From Bradyrhizobium lablabi (GTDB taxonomy: Bacteria > Pseudomonadota > Alphaproteobacteria > Rhizobiales > Xanthobacteraceae), in contig NZ_LT670844.1 of the NCBI RefSeq assembly GCF_900141755.1, positions 7,536,501 through 7,600,500 of the forward strand: a stretch of 64,000 nt of DNA, read 5' to 3'. The translations under genes and the position numbers were made by a program. Shown piece by piece: positions 40,886-50,181 of this stretch (positions within the stretch are counted from its first letter, which is position 1; the number at the start of each line of letters is the position of its first letter). A model generated the notes under the pieces. The model was not told the origin of the DNA, did not search any database, and saw only the letters and a program-made list of their open reading frames with translations.

Positions 40886-42679
40886 ATGTTGGACATTGAA
40901 CTGCGAACCATGATCGACGGGGTCAAGGACGGCCACATGGATCGCCGCGCCTTCATTCAGCGCATGATCGGTCTTGGCCTCACCGCGCCCATGGCCACGC
41001 AGCTTCTGGCCATCGGCGGCGTCGCCATGGCCCAGAGCCCGTCACCGTACAAGCCGACCAAGCGCGGCGGCGGCGGCCCGCTGAAGCTGCTCTGGTGGCA
41101 GGGGCCGACCCTGCTCAATCCGCACTTTGCCACCGGTACCAAGGACCAGGACGGTTCACGCCTGTTCTATGAGCCGCTCGCCTGCTGGGACGCCAACGGC
41201 AACCTGAACCCTGTCCTTGTAGCCGAAATTCCGTCCATCCAGAACGGCGGTCTGTCCGCCGATGCCAAATCGGTCACCTGGAAACTCAAGCCCGGCATCA
41301 AGTGGCACGACGGCAAGCCCTTCACCGCCGACGACGTGGTGTTCAACTGGGAGTACGCCAAGGATCCCGCCACCGCGGCGACAACCATCGGCCTCTATCG
41401 CGACATCACCGTCGAAAAGGCTGACGACCTCACTGTCCGCATCCAGTTCGAGAAGCCGACTCCGTTCTGGGCCAATGCCTTCGTCGGTGCCACCGGCTGC
41501 ATCATCCCGAAGCATCTGTTCGCCGACTACAAGGGCGACAAGTCCCGCGACGCTCCGAACAACCTCAAACCCGTCGGCACCGGCCCTTACAAATTCGCCG
41601 AGTTCAAGCCCGGCGACCTCATCCGCGGCGACATCAACCTCGACTACCATATGCCCAACCGCCCGTACTTCGACACGCTCGAAATGAAGGGCGGTGGCGA
41701 TGCCGTCTCGGCGGCACGCGCGGTCATCCAGACCGGCGAGTATGACTTTGCCTGGAACATCCAGGTGGAAGACGAGGTCTTGCTGCGTCTCGAGAAGGGC
41801 GGCAAGGGCAAGACCATCTATGCGGTGGGCGGGGATACCGAATTCATCGCCCTCAATTTCACCGACCCCAACACCGAGGTCGACGGCGAGCGCTCCTCGA
41901 TCAAGACCAAGCATCCGCTGTTCTCGGATGCGGCCGTGCGCAAGGCCCTTGCGCTGCTCGTCGATCGCGACGCCATCAAGAAAGTCATATACGGCCGTGC
42001 CGGGCGGACCTCCGCGAATTTCCTCAATGGGCCCGAGCAATTCGTTTCCAAGAACACCTCGTGGGAGTTCAATATCGAAAAGGCAGCCAAGCTGCTCGAC
42101 GAGGCCGGGTGGAAACCAGGCGCTGACGGCATCCGTGAGAAGGATGGCAAGAAGCTGAAACTGCTTTACCAAACCGCGATCAACGGGCCGCGCCAGAAGA
42201 CCCAGGCCATCGTCAAGCAGGCCTGCCAGAAAGCCGGTATCGATGTGGAGCTGAAATCGGTCGTGGCGTCGGTGTTCTTCTCCTCAGATGTCGCCAATCC
42301 CGACACCTATGCGAAGTTCTACGCCGACATCGAGATGTTCCAGATTCCGATGAGCCAGCCCGATCCTGCCCAGCACATGCGCCGCTATCATTCGCGCTAC
42401 GTGGCCACCAAGGAGAACAAGTGGCAGGGCCCGAATTTCCCACGCTATGTCAACCAGGACTACGACGCAGCAGTCGATGCCGCTGACAATGAGGTCGACC
42501 CCGTCAAGCGCGCGGCCCTTTACATCAAGGCCAACGACCTCCTGTGGCAGGACACCGTTTTCATACCCGCGATGCACCGCCTGAAGGTGGAAGCCTGCTC
42601 CAACGCGCTGCGACCGCTAATCAGCGGCTGGGCCAACGAAACGGACAATCTGCACGACTGGTACCGGGAGGAGGCGTGA
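40886..42679 (+). CDS. Peptide-type ABC transporter substrate-binding protein
   Basis: 597-residue SBP_bac_5 family protein. The N-terminus carries a twin-arginine-like signal displaced about 20 residues from the start (MDRRAFIQRMIGLGLTAP, then MAQSPSP). Conserved segments are WKLKPGIKWHDGKPFTADDVVFNW and GTGPYKFAEFKPGD. The start MLDIELRTM at 40886 is chosen because of GAGG upstream and the signal; the open frame extends to 40709. It heads a five-gene importer operon. Confidence 0.92.
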   Translation: MLDIELRTMIDGVKDGHMDRRAFIQRMIGLGLTAPMATQLLAIGGVAMAQSPSPYKPTKRGGGGPLKLLWWQGPTLLNPHFATGTKDQDGSRLFYEPLACWDANGNLNPVLVAEIPSIQNGGLSADAKSVTWKLKPGIKWHDGKPFTADDVVFNWEYAKDPATAATTIGLYRDITVEKADDLTVRIQFEKPTPFWANAFVGATGCIIPKHLFADYKGDKSRDAPNNLKPVGTGPYKFAEFKPGDLIRGDINLDYHMPNRPYFDTLEMKGGGDAVSAARAVIQTGEYDFAWNIQVEDEVLLRLEKGGKGKTIYAVGGDTEFIALNFTDPNTEVDGERSSIKTKHPLFSDAAVRKALALLVDRDAIKKVIYGRAGRTSANFLNGPEQFVSKNTSWEFNIEKAAKLLDEAGWKPGADGIREKDGKKLKLLYQTAINGPRQKTQAIVKQACQKAGIDVELKSVVASVFFSSDVANPDTYAKFYADIEMFQIPMSQPDPAQHMRRYHSRYVATKENKWQGPNFPRYVNQDYDAAVDAADNEVDPVKRAALYIKANDLLWQDTVFIPAMHRLKVEACSNALRPLISGWANETDNLHDWYREEA

Positions 42680-42706
42680 GGACGGGCGCGGGCAGAGTGT
42701 TCCCTC

Positions 42707-43666
42707 ATGAGCCAGTACATCCTGCGTCGCCTGCTGATCGCCGTTCCAAGCCTGCTCGGCATTTCGCTCGTTCTGTTCACCGTGCTTGCGCTTGCGCCCG
42801 GTGATCCGTTCTCGGAACTGGCGACCAATCCGAACGTGCCGCCCGAAGTGCGCTTCGCGCTTCGGACCAAGTTCGGCCTCGACGATCCGATCTATCTTCG
42901 CTACCTGCATTGGCTCGTTGCCATGGCGCAGGGCGACTGGGGCTTTTCCTTTGTCAGCCGGATGAATGTGGACACGCTCATCCTGCAGCGCCTGCCGACC
43001 ACGCTCTATGTGATCGGCTCGGCGCAGCTGCTTGCACTTCTGATTGCGATCCCGGTCGGTGTCTATGCCGCCACCAGGCCCTATTCGATTTTCGACCAGA
43101 TCGCCAACACGCTCGCCTTCATCGGCTTTTCGCTGCCGACCTTCTTCACCGGCCTCCTGTTCATCCTCATCTTTTCGGTCAAGCTGGACTGGTTGCCCTT
43201 CGTCTATTCGACCGACATCAAGGCGACCGGCATAAACTGGTTCGGCGAACAGGTGCGGCAGGCGATCATGCCCGTCATGGTGCTCGGCCTGTTTCAGGCG
43301 GCTTCGATGACCCGTTTCGTGCGCTCGGCCATGCTGGACGTGATCCGCCTCGATTACGTTACCACTGCCCGTGCCAAGGGCCTGGGGCAGACCAGGGTCA
43401 TCGTCAGGCATGTGATGCGCAACGCCATGATTCCGGTCGTCACCCTGATCGCGCTGCAGATACCGGCCGTGTTCGGCGGCGCCATCGTCACGGAGCAGAT
43501 CTTCCGGATTCCCGGCGTCGGCTCGCTGCTGATTTCCTCCATTCTCGCCAATGACACGCCGGTCGTGATGGCCGTGACCTTTGTATTCGCTTGCCTTGTG
43601 GTGCTCTTCAACCTTATTGCGGACCTTCTGTATGGCTGGCTTGATCCTCGGATTTCCCTCCGCTGA
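42707..43666 (+). CDS. Peptide-type ABC transporter permease (DppB/OppB family)
   Basis: 319-residue inner-membrane subunit with six spans. YILRRLLIAVPSLLGISLVLF at the N-terminus and the EAA-type cytoplasmic loop (DYVTTARAKGLGQTRVIVRHVMRNA) are diagnostic. It overlaps the next permease gene by 35 bases in another frame. Confidence 0.94.
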   Translation: MSQYILRRLLIAVPSLLGISLVLFTVLALAPGDPFSELATNPNVPPEVRFALRTKFGLDDPIYLRYLHWLVAMAQGDWGFSFVSRMNVDTLILQRLPTTLYVIGSAQLLALLIAIPVGVYAATRPYSIFDQIANTLAFIGFSLPTFFTGLLFILIFSVKLDWLPFVYSTDIKATGINWFGEQVRQAIMPVMVLGLFQAASMTRFVRSAMLDVIRLDYVTTARAKGLGQTRVIVRHVMRNAMIPVVTLIALQIPAVFGGAIVTEQIFRIPGVGSLLISSILANDTPVVMAVTFVFACLVVLFNLIADLLYGWLDPRISLR

Positions 43667-44549
43667 GCGGCGCACCTATTCGCCCTTGCGCGAGACCTGG
43701 CTGCGTTATCGCCGCCACAAGCTCGCCGTGGTCAGCGCAGTCCTGCTCCTCGTTCTGGTTGCGGCGGTGGTGTTGGGCCCCTTCCTGTGGCGCGTCGCCA
43801 TCAACGAAATCGATTTCAACGCGCGCCTCGAGGGTCCCTCGCTCGCCCATCCCTTCGGCACGGACGATCTGGGGCAGGATATCCTCGCCCGCATGATCTA
43901 TGGCGGACGCATCTCGCTCGCCGTCGGCCTTGCCGCGATGATGGTCTCCGTGATCGTCGGCACGCTGATCGGCGCGCTCGCAGGCATGTCGCGCGGCGCG
44001 CTCGGTCATGCGCTGATGTGGCTCACCGATCTCTTTCTCTCGCTGCCGCAATTGCCGCTGCTACTCCTGCTGATCTATCTGTTCCGCGACGGGCTCAAAG
44101 CCGTGTTCGGCCCCGAGGGCGGCATTTTCATCCTCATCGTGCTGGTGATCGGCGGACTGCGCTGGATGCCGGTCGCCCGCCTGGTGCGCGCCCAGTTCCT
44201 CTCCCTGCGCGAGAAAGAGTTTGTCGAAGCCGCCCGCGCGCTCGGCGCCAGCCGCACCCGGCAGGTGGCCCGCCACATCCTCCCCAACGCGGTCGGACCG
44301 GTGATCATTGCCGGGACGATCGATGTCGCCGCCGCCATCATCGCAGAATCGACGCTTTCTTTTCTGGGTCTTGGCTTTCCGCCTGATACTCCGACCTGGG
44401 GACGCCTCCTGTTTGACGCCAAGGACTATCTCGACATTTCTGCCCATTGGGCGTTGTTTCCGGGCGGCGCCATCTTCATCGCGGTCGTGGCCATCAATTT
44501 CATCGGCGACGGGTTGCGCGACGCTCTCGACGCGCGACGGGTGATCTGA
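43632..44549 (+). CDS. Peptide-type ABC transporter permease (DppC/OppC family)
   Basis: 305-residue inner-membrane subunit. HPFGTDDLGQDILARMIYGGRISLAVG and the EAA loop EFVEAARALGASRTRQVARHILPNA identify the family. The start MAGLILGFP at 43632 lies inside the end of the DppB-type gene; an earlier in-frame start at 43581 would enlarge the overlap. Its stop overlaps the ATG of the first ATPase. Confidence 0.93.
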   Translation: MAGLILGFPSAERRTYSPLRETWLRYRRHKLAVVSAVLLLVLVAAVVLGPFLWRVAINEIDFNARLEGPSLAHPFGTDDLGQDILARMIYGGRISLAVGLAAMMVSVIVGTLIGALAGMSRGALGHALMWLTDLFLSLPQLPLLLLLIYLFRDGLKAVFGPEGGIFILIVLVIGGLRWMPVARLVRAQFLSLREKEFVEAARALGASRTRQVARHILPNAVGPVIIAGTIDVAAAIIAESTLSFLGLGFPPDTPTWGRLLFDAKDYLDISAHWALFPGGAIFIAVVAINFIGDGLRDALDARRVI

Positions 44550-45529
44550 TGGCGCCCTTGCTCGAGATAAAAGGCCTGAAGACCCACTTTGCCACCGACG
44601 ACGGCATCCTTCAGGCCGTCGACGGCGTGGACATCACCATCAACAGGGGCGAGACGCTTTGTGTGGTGGGGGAGTCCGGCTGCGGCAAGACTGTCACGGC
44701 CATGTCGATCCTGCAGCTGATTGCCATGCCGCCGGGCCGCATTGTCGAAGGCCAGATCATCTTCGAGGGCCGTGACCTTGTGCCGCTCACCAGCAGCGAG
44801 CTCGACGAGGTCCGGGCGAAGGAGATCGGCTTCATCTTCCAGGAGCCCATGACCTCGCTCAACCCGGTGCTGACCGTCGGCGAGCAGATCGCGGAAAGCC
44901 TGCGTCGCCATGAGGGCTTGCCGCAGAAGCACGCGCTCGCCCGGACGGTTGAGATGCTGAAGCTGGTGCAGATTCCCAATGCGGAAGCGCGCGTGCATGA
45001 TTATCCGCATCAGTTCTCGGGCGGCATGCGCCAGCGCGTCATGATCGCCATGGCGCTTGCCTGCAAGCCCAAGCTCGTCATTGCCGACGAACCCACCACC
45101 GCGCTCGACGTGACCATCCAGGCGCAAATCCTCGACCTGTTGCAGGACATGAAGGAGCGCTTCGGCATGGCCGTGATGCTGATCACCCATGCCATGGGCG
45201 TGGTGGCCGAAACCGCGCAGCGCGTGGTGGTGATGTATGCCGGCAAGGTTGTCGAAGAGGCCACCGTCGACAGCCTGTTCGAACACCCGAGCCATCCCTA
45301 TACGCAGGGTCTGATCCGCTCCATTCCACGGATTGACCTCGACAGCGAGCATAAGAGTAGGCTGGAGGCCATCGGCGGGTCCGTGCCGATCCTGATCAAT
45401 CCTGCCCCCGGTTGCCGGTTCGCGCCGCGCTGCCGCTACGCCATGAGCCTCTGCACCGAAACGGAGCCGGTCTTGCGCGAGATCGCGCCGGGCCATCGCA
45501 TGGCCTGCCATCTGGGAGAGGCGCCATGA
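44549..45529 (+). CDS. Peptide-type ABC transporter ATPase (DppD/OppD family)
   Basis: 326-residue ATPase with Walker A GESGCGKT near residue 43, signature FSGGMRQR, Walker [13 protein letters not shown], and the C-terminal cysteine-containing oligopeptide domain ([16 protein letters not shown]) that binds an iron-sulfur cluster in some members. Its start overlaps the preceding stop by one base (TGATG). Confidence 0.94.
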   Translation: MAPLLEIKGLKTHFATDDGILQAVDGVDITINRGETLCVVGESGCGKTVTAMSILQLIAMPPGRIVEGQIIFEGRDLVPLTSSELDEVRAKEIGFIFQEPMTSLNPVLTVGEQIAESLRRHEGLPQKHALARTVEMLKLVQIPNAEARVHDYPHQFSGGMRQRVMIAMALACKPKLVIADEPTTALDVTIQAQILDLLQDMKERFGMAVMLITHAMGVVAETAQRVVVMYAGKVVEEATVDSLFEHPSHPYTQGLIRSIPRIDLDSEHKSRLEAIGGSVPILINPAPGCRFAPRCRYAMSLCTETEPVLREIAPGHRMACHLGEAP

Positions 45530-46494
45530 GCGAACCCTTGCTGCGCGTCACCAATCTCACGAAGCATTTTCCCGTCCTAGGCGGCCTGTTGTCGCGTGAG
45601 ATCGGGCGCGTTCATGCGGTGGACGGCGTGTCATTTGCGGTCAATCGCGGCGAAACGCTGGGACTGGTCGGCGAATCCGGCTGCGGCAAGTCCACCACAG
45701 GCCGCTGCATCCTGCGCCTCATCGAGCCCACTTCAGGCGAGATCGTCTTTGACGGGCAGGACGTGCTGGGCCTCGGCGGCAATGACTTGCGCGCCTTGCG
45801 GCGCAAGATGCAGCTCGTCTTCCAGGACCCCTTCGCCTCCCTCAATCCGCGCATGACCGTAGGCGCGATCCTTGGTGAAGCATTTACGATCCACAAGCTC
45901 GCCTCATCGGCAGGGGAGCGGGACGACCGCGTCGCGAGCCTGCTCGTCAAGGTGGGGCTGAAGGGCGAGCACATGCGCCGCTACCCGCACGAATTTTCCG
46001 GAGGCCAGCGCCAGCGCATCGTGATCGCGCGCGCTCTCGCGGTAGAGCCCGAGCTCATCGTATGCGACGAGCCGGTTTCGGCGCTCGATGTGTCCATTCA
46101 GGCGCAGGTGATCAATCTCCTGGAAGATTTGCAGAGCGAGCTGAACCTCACCTATCTGTTCGTGGCTCACGATCTCTCCGTGGTGGAGCATATCTCGGAC
46201 CGCGTGGCGGTCATGTATCTCGGCCGCATCGTCGAACTGGCCAAGGCAAGCGATCTCTACCGCAATCCCCAACACCCCTACACGCAGGCCCTGCTCTCCG
46301 CCGTGCCGGTGCCGGACCCGAAGGCGAAGCGCAAGAGGATCCGCTTGCGAGGCGACGTGCCAAGCCCGATGAACCCGCCGAAAGGCTGTCATTTTCACAC
46401 GCGCTGCCCCAAGGCCGAGCCACGCTGCCAGCAAACTGCGCCCGAACTGAAGCAAGGAAGCGACGGGCATCTCGTGGCCTGCCATTTGGCTTGA
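45526..46494 (+). CDS. Peptide-type ABC transporter ATPase (DppF/OppF family)
   Basis: 322-residue second ATPase of the importer. Walker [10 protein letters not shown], signature FSGGQRQR, Walker [13 protein letters not shown], and a C-terminal C-rich motif ([15 protein letters not shown]). It overlaps the DppD-type gene by four bases (ATGA). It ends the operon and faces a convergent hydrolase gene. Confidence 0.94.
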   Translation: MSEPLLRVTNLTKHFPVLGGLLSREIGRVHAVDGVSFAVNRGETLGLVGESGCGKSTTGRCILRLIEPTSGEIVFDGQDVLGLGGNDLRALRRKMQLVFQDPFASLNPRMTVGAILGEAFTIHKLASSAGERDDRVASLLVKVGLKGEHMRRYPHEFSGGQRQRIVIARALAVEPELIVCDEPVSALDVSIQAQVINLLEDLQSELNLTYLFVAHDLSVVEHISDRVAVMYLGRIVELAKASDLYRNPQHPYTQALLSAVPVPDPKAKRKRIRLRGDVPSPMNPPKGCHFHTRCPKAEPRCQQTAPELKQGSDGHLVACHLA

Positions 46495-46515
46495 TACGGA
46501 TCCATGAGAAATAGC

Positions 46516-47502
46516 TCACGGTGCGTTCATGAGCTGCATCCGAAGGAACGCGAGTACATCTGCATTGAATTGCCGGTGGAAGGCGACGCGGTCGAAGCCA
46601 TTCGCATCGACGCAGATCTGCGGAACTTCCTTCGCCAACGGCGGCGGACAGGGCGCCAGGAACGCGAAGTGACCGGCGTTCGCAACGAAATGAAATTCAT
46701 GTTTCGAGGGCAGGTTTCGATCCGCGATGTCGGCGGTATGAGGGAGCACGCCGTCGCCACCGAGCTCCGACGCCCATAACTGAACCGGAACTCCGACGGC
46801 AGCAAAACTTTCTGATGTAAAGAAGACGGTGAGGGGGTCGGCGATGACGGCGGCCTTGATCCTCGGATCGTGCGTCACCGGCTGCGTCGGGAACTGCTTG
46901 GCGCGAATTTGCTCGCAGACATGAGTCGTGGATTGCTGGCAAAGTTCGGTGACAATGCTCCAATCCGGATTGGCGCCGATCACCGCAAGCCCGGTATAGC
47001 CGCCCCTTGAGAACCCAAAGAGGCCGATGCGTTCGCGGTCGATGCTGGAAGCGAAAGCGGACGCGCCGACCATGAAATCGATCAGGCGCTTGATGTCGTT
47101 TGGCCGCGAGACGTAGACCGAAAGATCGTCGGTCCGGCTCAAATCCGAGACGGTATCGCCGGGATGATTGATCGCGGCCACGATAAAGCCGGCGTCGGCG
47201 AGCGCTTGAGCGGTGTCGATATGGCCGAGGAAATTGCCCCTCCGGCCGTGCGAGACGACGATGAGCGGCAATTTCCCGCCCGGCAGCGGGCAGTCCTTGA
47301 CCCCGGGCAGGGTGAACTTCCCGAAATCAACCTCTCCCGGCGGCTGGGAGCAGGGCGACCATATCGCTCCCTTGAGCGCCGGGCCGTCGGCGTCGGCTGG
47401 TATATCGATGGCCCGGAGACCGGCAGCGTCCGCGAGCGTCGCGGCGAGACAGAGGATAGTCGCGACGAGCAATTTGGAGCCGACAAATTTGCGAGGGTGC
47501 AT
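46516..47502 (-). CDS. Secreted alpha/beta hydrolase, dienelactone/PAF-acetylhydrolase-like
   Basis: 328 residues with a Sec signal (LLVATILCLAATLADA). The nucleophile elbow is GFSRGG near residue 158, preceded by VSHGRRGNF (oxyanion region), with a C-terminal histidine in NAGHFAFLAP. Three cysteine-containing segments (SPCSQPP, KDCPLP, APCPPP) suggest disulfides in the periplasm. The substrate is unknown. AGGAGA before the ATG at 47502 decides the start over an upstream in-frame codon. Confidence 0.82.
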   Translation of the reverse strand: MHPRKFVGSKLLVATILCLAATLADAAGLRAIDIPADADGPALKGAIWSPCSQPPGEVDFGKFTLPGVKDCPLPGGKLPLIVVSHGRRGNFLGHIDTAQALADAGFIVAAINHPGDTVSDLSRTDDLSVYVSRPNDIKRLIDFMVGASAFASSIDRERIGLFGFSRGGYTGLAVIGANPDWSIVTELCQQSTTHVCEQIRAKQFPTQPVTHDPRIKAAVIADPLTVFFTSESFAAVGVPVQLWASELGGDGVLPHTADIADRNLPSKHEFHFVANAGHFAFLAPCPPPLAKEVPQICVDANGFDRVAFHRQFNADVLAFLRMQLMNAP

Positions 47503-47544
47503 CGGTAGGTCTCCTGCCAACAGCAAGTGTACCAGATATTCGAC

Positions 47545-47949
47545 CTAAGTTTGGTGCTGCGCGACGACACCCTCGATCTCATCAAGCACCTTCCGCCACG
47601 CGTCGTCGATCTCGGGCGACCAGTCGGCCCCGAGAATGTCGCGCATGGTGTCGGCGATCACGGCAAAGAATGCGACGAACAATTCACGCGGCGTGCCATA
47701 GGCGTCGTGCGACGACACTTCGCATTCGATCAGGCGAAAATGACCGGTGCGGTCGCCGGCAAAATCCAGAATGGCGTCGATGGTCAGCGCCAGCATCGAG
47801 CCTTTCACCGGCGCGCTGCCTTCAGTCCGGAACATCGCTTCGGCTTCGGGGTGCTCGCGGAACAGCCGGCGATAGACCAGCGGCGTCAGATCCTCGCAAC
47901 GCTCGGCGGCCATTTCGAAACTGCGCTCGATCGGATTCGTTGGCGCCAT
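47545..47949 (-). CDS. Single-domain globin-like protein
   Basis: 134 residues of the globin fold. LVYRRLFREHPEAEAMF matches the B-C-CD region with the CD1-type phenylalanine, and the histidine in SSHDAYGTPRELFVAFFAVI fits the proximal F8 position in the flavohaemoglobin-like pattern. No reductase domain is attached. Possible roles are oxygen or NO handling, inferred from the fold only. No strong ribosome site is seen. A terminator hairpin on the same strand lies just upstream, so it has its own promoter. Confidence 0.75.
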   Translation of the reverse strand: MAPTNPIERSFEMAAERCEDLTPLVYRRLFREHPEAEAMFRTEGSAPVKGSMLALTIDAILDFAGDRTGHFRLIECEVSSHDAYGTPRELFVAFFAVIADTMRDILGADWSPEIDDAWRKVLDEIEGVVAQHQT

Positions 47950-48375
47950 CGCGTTCGCTGCGTCGTGAGTGAGAGGCGTGCGAGAGTTTTTGCAAGCATC
48001 TCGAAAAGAAAACCAGCCGCTGCCAAAGAAAAAAGAGCAGGGCTTTCGCCCTGCTCCAAAAATTGTGTCGACCCTATTTTCCCGAAAATTTGGATTTGAT
48101 CTTGATTGACGGGGCGACGCTGCTTGTGCGCGTCAGGGCTCCTCCCGAGACTTGGACCACCAGACTAAAACCTCTCGGCCAGCCTGAACCTGCATTGCTA
48201 GACCATCTTTTTCGTCTTGTCACCATTTTCGGCAACGATTGTTCAAAATTCGAGCAATTTTCGAAATGATTGGGATTTCGCCACCCCGGGTTGCAGGCCT
48301 TGCAGTTAGGTCAAGGAAATCGGGCTCGGATGGGCCGGAAGGCGCCTCACGCCGCTCCGGCGCGGTCCCAAGGGG
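47950..48375. other. Intergenic region with a minus-strand terminator, no gene seen
   Basis: About 425 bases. The part near the globin gene probably carries its promoter. A strong hairpin oriented for minus-strand transcripts lies at 48027-48056. The 48057-48375 stretch is lower in GC than the surroundings (for example TTTTCGGCAACGATTGTTCAAAATTCGAGC). It would form a roughly 310-base 3' untranslated region for the gene at 48376 if that is what the terminator ends. Confidence 0.5.
48027..48056 (-). terminator. Rho-independent terminator, minus strand
   Basis: Stem GAGCAGGGC (48035-48043) pairs GCCCTGCTC (48048-48056) around TTTC. On the minus strand it is followed by TTTTTTCTTT. It lies about 310 bases beyond the nearest minus-strand gene. 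Confidence 0.85.
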
Positions 48376-48867
48376 CTATGGCGCTGGCTCGGACTTGAAC
48401 AGTCCTTCGGCAGCCATCGCCGCGTCGAATCGATCTGCCGGCCCGGATTTGTTCCAGCCGAGGATCTTCGGCAGCCATTCGTCGGAAATCGTGTATTTGA
48501 GGCCTTCGCCGGTCTTGCGATTTCGAATGATGACCACAGCCATCATTCCCGGCGGGGCCTTCTCCGGGGAGATCAGCAAGGTACCCTGTCCAGGGCTGGC
48601 CTGGGTCGCAATCATCACCCCGTCGGCGACGCAGGGGCAGGGCGGCTTCTCGCCGTTGTAGAAGGTCACGCTGAGACCGCGCGCGTCCGCCTTCAATCGC
48701 TCTTTGGCGTCGAGACCAATCCGAATGCCGACCGGGATAAAGGCGCCGAAGGCGCCGTGAACTCGTGCGCCGATCTCGATCCATTGTTCTCTGGTTTCCG
48801 AATGTGCGGGGTACAGGCCAGTCAACGCTAGAAGTATCGCCGCGACGGCGAGGAGTGGCTTTTTCAC
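48376..48867 (-). CDS. Secreted FmdE-like protein
   Basis: 163 residues with a Sec signal (MKKPLLAVAAILLALTGLYPAHSE). The mature part resembles the FmdE domain (formylmethanofuran dehydrogenase subunit E family): ARVHGAFGAFIPVGIRIGLDA corresponds to the usual HGHxCPGLxxGxR region, and CPCVADGVMIATQASPGQGTL to the C-xx-DAIQ-TGCTxGKGNL region. Some usual metal-binding cysteines are replaced (FIPVG for CPG; QASPG for TGCTPG). It cannot be a methanogenesis enzyme here. The GTG start is decided by GGAG six bases upstream; an upstream TTG overlaps that site. Confidence 0.68.
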   Translation of the reverse strand: MKKPLLAVAAILLALTGLYPAHSETREQWIEIGARVHGAFGAFIPVGIRIGLDAKERLKADARGLSVTFYNGEKPPCPCVADGVMIATQASPGQGTLLISPEKAPPGMMAVVIIRNRKTGEGLKYTISDEWLPKILGWNKSGPADRFDAAMAAEGLFKSEPAP

Positions 48868-49074
48868 GACGATCTCCAATTTGGGCAGTAAGCAGTTTGT
48901 CCAAAGATAGCCGTGTACGGCAAGGAGGTGCCTTGTTGCGAGGTCGGAAAAGCGTTTAGCGCCTCGCCCTTTGGAGCCTGAGCCGCGCCGCAGTCTGTGT
49001 CGCCGCTTCCTTCGCCGCCTTGATATGGGGCGGGCGTTAAGGTTTTAGACTCCGATCAAAACATGCAACGATCG

Positions 49075-49108
49075 AAAAAAACCCCGACGCGTTCGCGTCG
49101 GGGTTTTT
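49075..49108. terminator. Bidirectional rho-independent terminator
   Basis: Stem CCCCGACGC (49082-49090) pairs GCGTCGGGG (49095-49103) with loop GTTC, an A-run on the left and a T-run on the right. It serves the minus-strand gene at 49155 and could also stop plus-strand readthrough. Confidence 0.9.
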
Positions 49109-49154
49109 GCTGTCTCCAACAAGGTGCCGTATCGGCGCGTCCGGATCAGCGGGA

Positions 49155-49544
49155 TCAGGGCGCCGCCATGTGCCATACGCCATTGTTGAAGCCGTCGCCG
49201 CTGGTGTCGCCGGGCGCGCCATCCTTCTTCCAGGTGTAGAGGGGCTTGCCCTTATAGGCCCACATGGTCTTGCCATCGTCGCGCGTGACGATCGTCCAGT
49301 CGCCCATCGCCTTGGCGTCGGCGCTGGCCATCAAAGGCGGCCAGTTGTCCGCGCAGGGACCGTTGCACATCGACTTCCCGCCGGCGTCCTTGTCGAAGGT
49401 GTAGAGGGTCATCCCCTTGCCATCCACCAACGCTTTGCCCTTTGCGGTATCGGCGATTTTTGCAGGGGCCATTTGCGCGAACGCCGGCGAGCTTGCGCAG
49501 ATAAGGGCTGCTGCCGCGATTGCGGCGACTGTTTTCGATATCAT
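49155..49544 (-). CDS. Secreted protein with Yx(F/W)xxD repeats (COG4315 type)
   Basis: 129 residues with a Sec signal ending in AFA-QMA. The mature part has two copies of the family's repeat motif, MTLYTFDKDAGGKS and KPLYTWKKDGAPGD, plus CNGPCADNWPPL between them. Such proteins are predicted periplasmic or lipoprotein-like with unknown function. GGAAGGAATTATACC precedes the ATG at 49544. It is divergent from the copper cluster at 49746, and the shared 200-base gap may carry both promoters. Confidence 0.85.
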   Translation of the reverse strand: MISKTVAAIAAAALICASSPAFAQMAPAKIADTAKGKALVDGKGMTLYTFDKDAGGKSMCNGPCADNWPPLMASADAKAMGDWTIVTRDDGKTMWAYKGKPLYTWKKDGAPGDTSGDGFNNGVWHMAAP

Positions 49545-49745
49545 GGTATAATTCCTTCCCCTTTGGTTGCTCTTATGCGAGCGACAGCACGCAAAACTCC
49601 GGCCATTCGGATATATTCCCGCATGGCTCCTTTGCCTTGTACAAAGGCCTCCGGGGTGGACACATGGTACCAATGCGCTGCCGCAAGTAACCTCGACATG
49701 CAGCGATGCGGGTGGTAGGACACCCAAGGCGTCTTGGGGAAAATC

Positions 49746-50123
49746 ATGCGACGGCGGCTGGAAGCGTTCATTCCAATCGTTCTGCTCTCGATATTGGTGC
49801 AGTTGTTTGCGCCGATCGCGGCATTTCGCGTGGTCGCTTATGCTGCAAGCGATCCCCTCTATATGCTCTCGATCTGTGCGGAAACGGCGGCTTCTCCGGA
49901 CGCGCAGACGGCTCCAGCCAAGACCCAGCATGATCACGGAGATTGCTGCGTGCTTTGCGCGGTTGGTCATGGCGGCGCCGCTGCCGTCGCGCCGCCCCCG
50001 CCGATTTTTGTAAGTCTGCAACGCCAGTACCAGCGCGTATCATGGCTGGAAGCCGGAGACGCGATGCCGACCGTTCGGGTCGGCTCGAACGCCCAAGCCC
50101 GCGCACCTCCGCAGTTGACGTGA
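49746..50123 (+). CDS. DUF2946-like secreted protein
   Basis: 125 residues. A hydrophobic N-terminal segment (AFIPIVLLSILVQLFAPIAAF) is followed by a polar region with HDHGDCCVLCAVGHGG, a His/Cys cluster typical of DUF2946 proteins found with copper genes. A proline/alanine-rich C-terminus follows. GGGGAAAATC before the ATG at 49746 decides the start. The metal cluster and the CopC/CopD/PCuAC genes downstream suggest a copper role, which is inference. Confidence 0.78.
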   Translation: MRRRLEAFIPIVLLSILVQLFAPIAAFRVVAYAASDPLYMLSICAETAASPDAQTAPAKTQHDHGDCCVLCAVGHGGAAAVAPPPPIFVSLQRQYQRVSWLEAGDAMPTVRVGSNAQARAPPQLT

Positions 50124-50181
50124 ACCGTGGCGGCCATCGGCCGCCGATGCATTCACAGTTCAACATTTGCGGAGAATTTTC

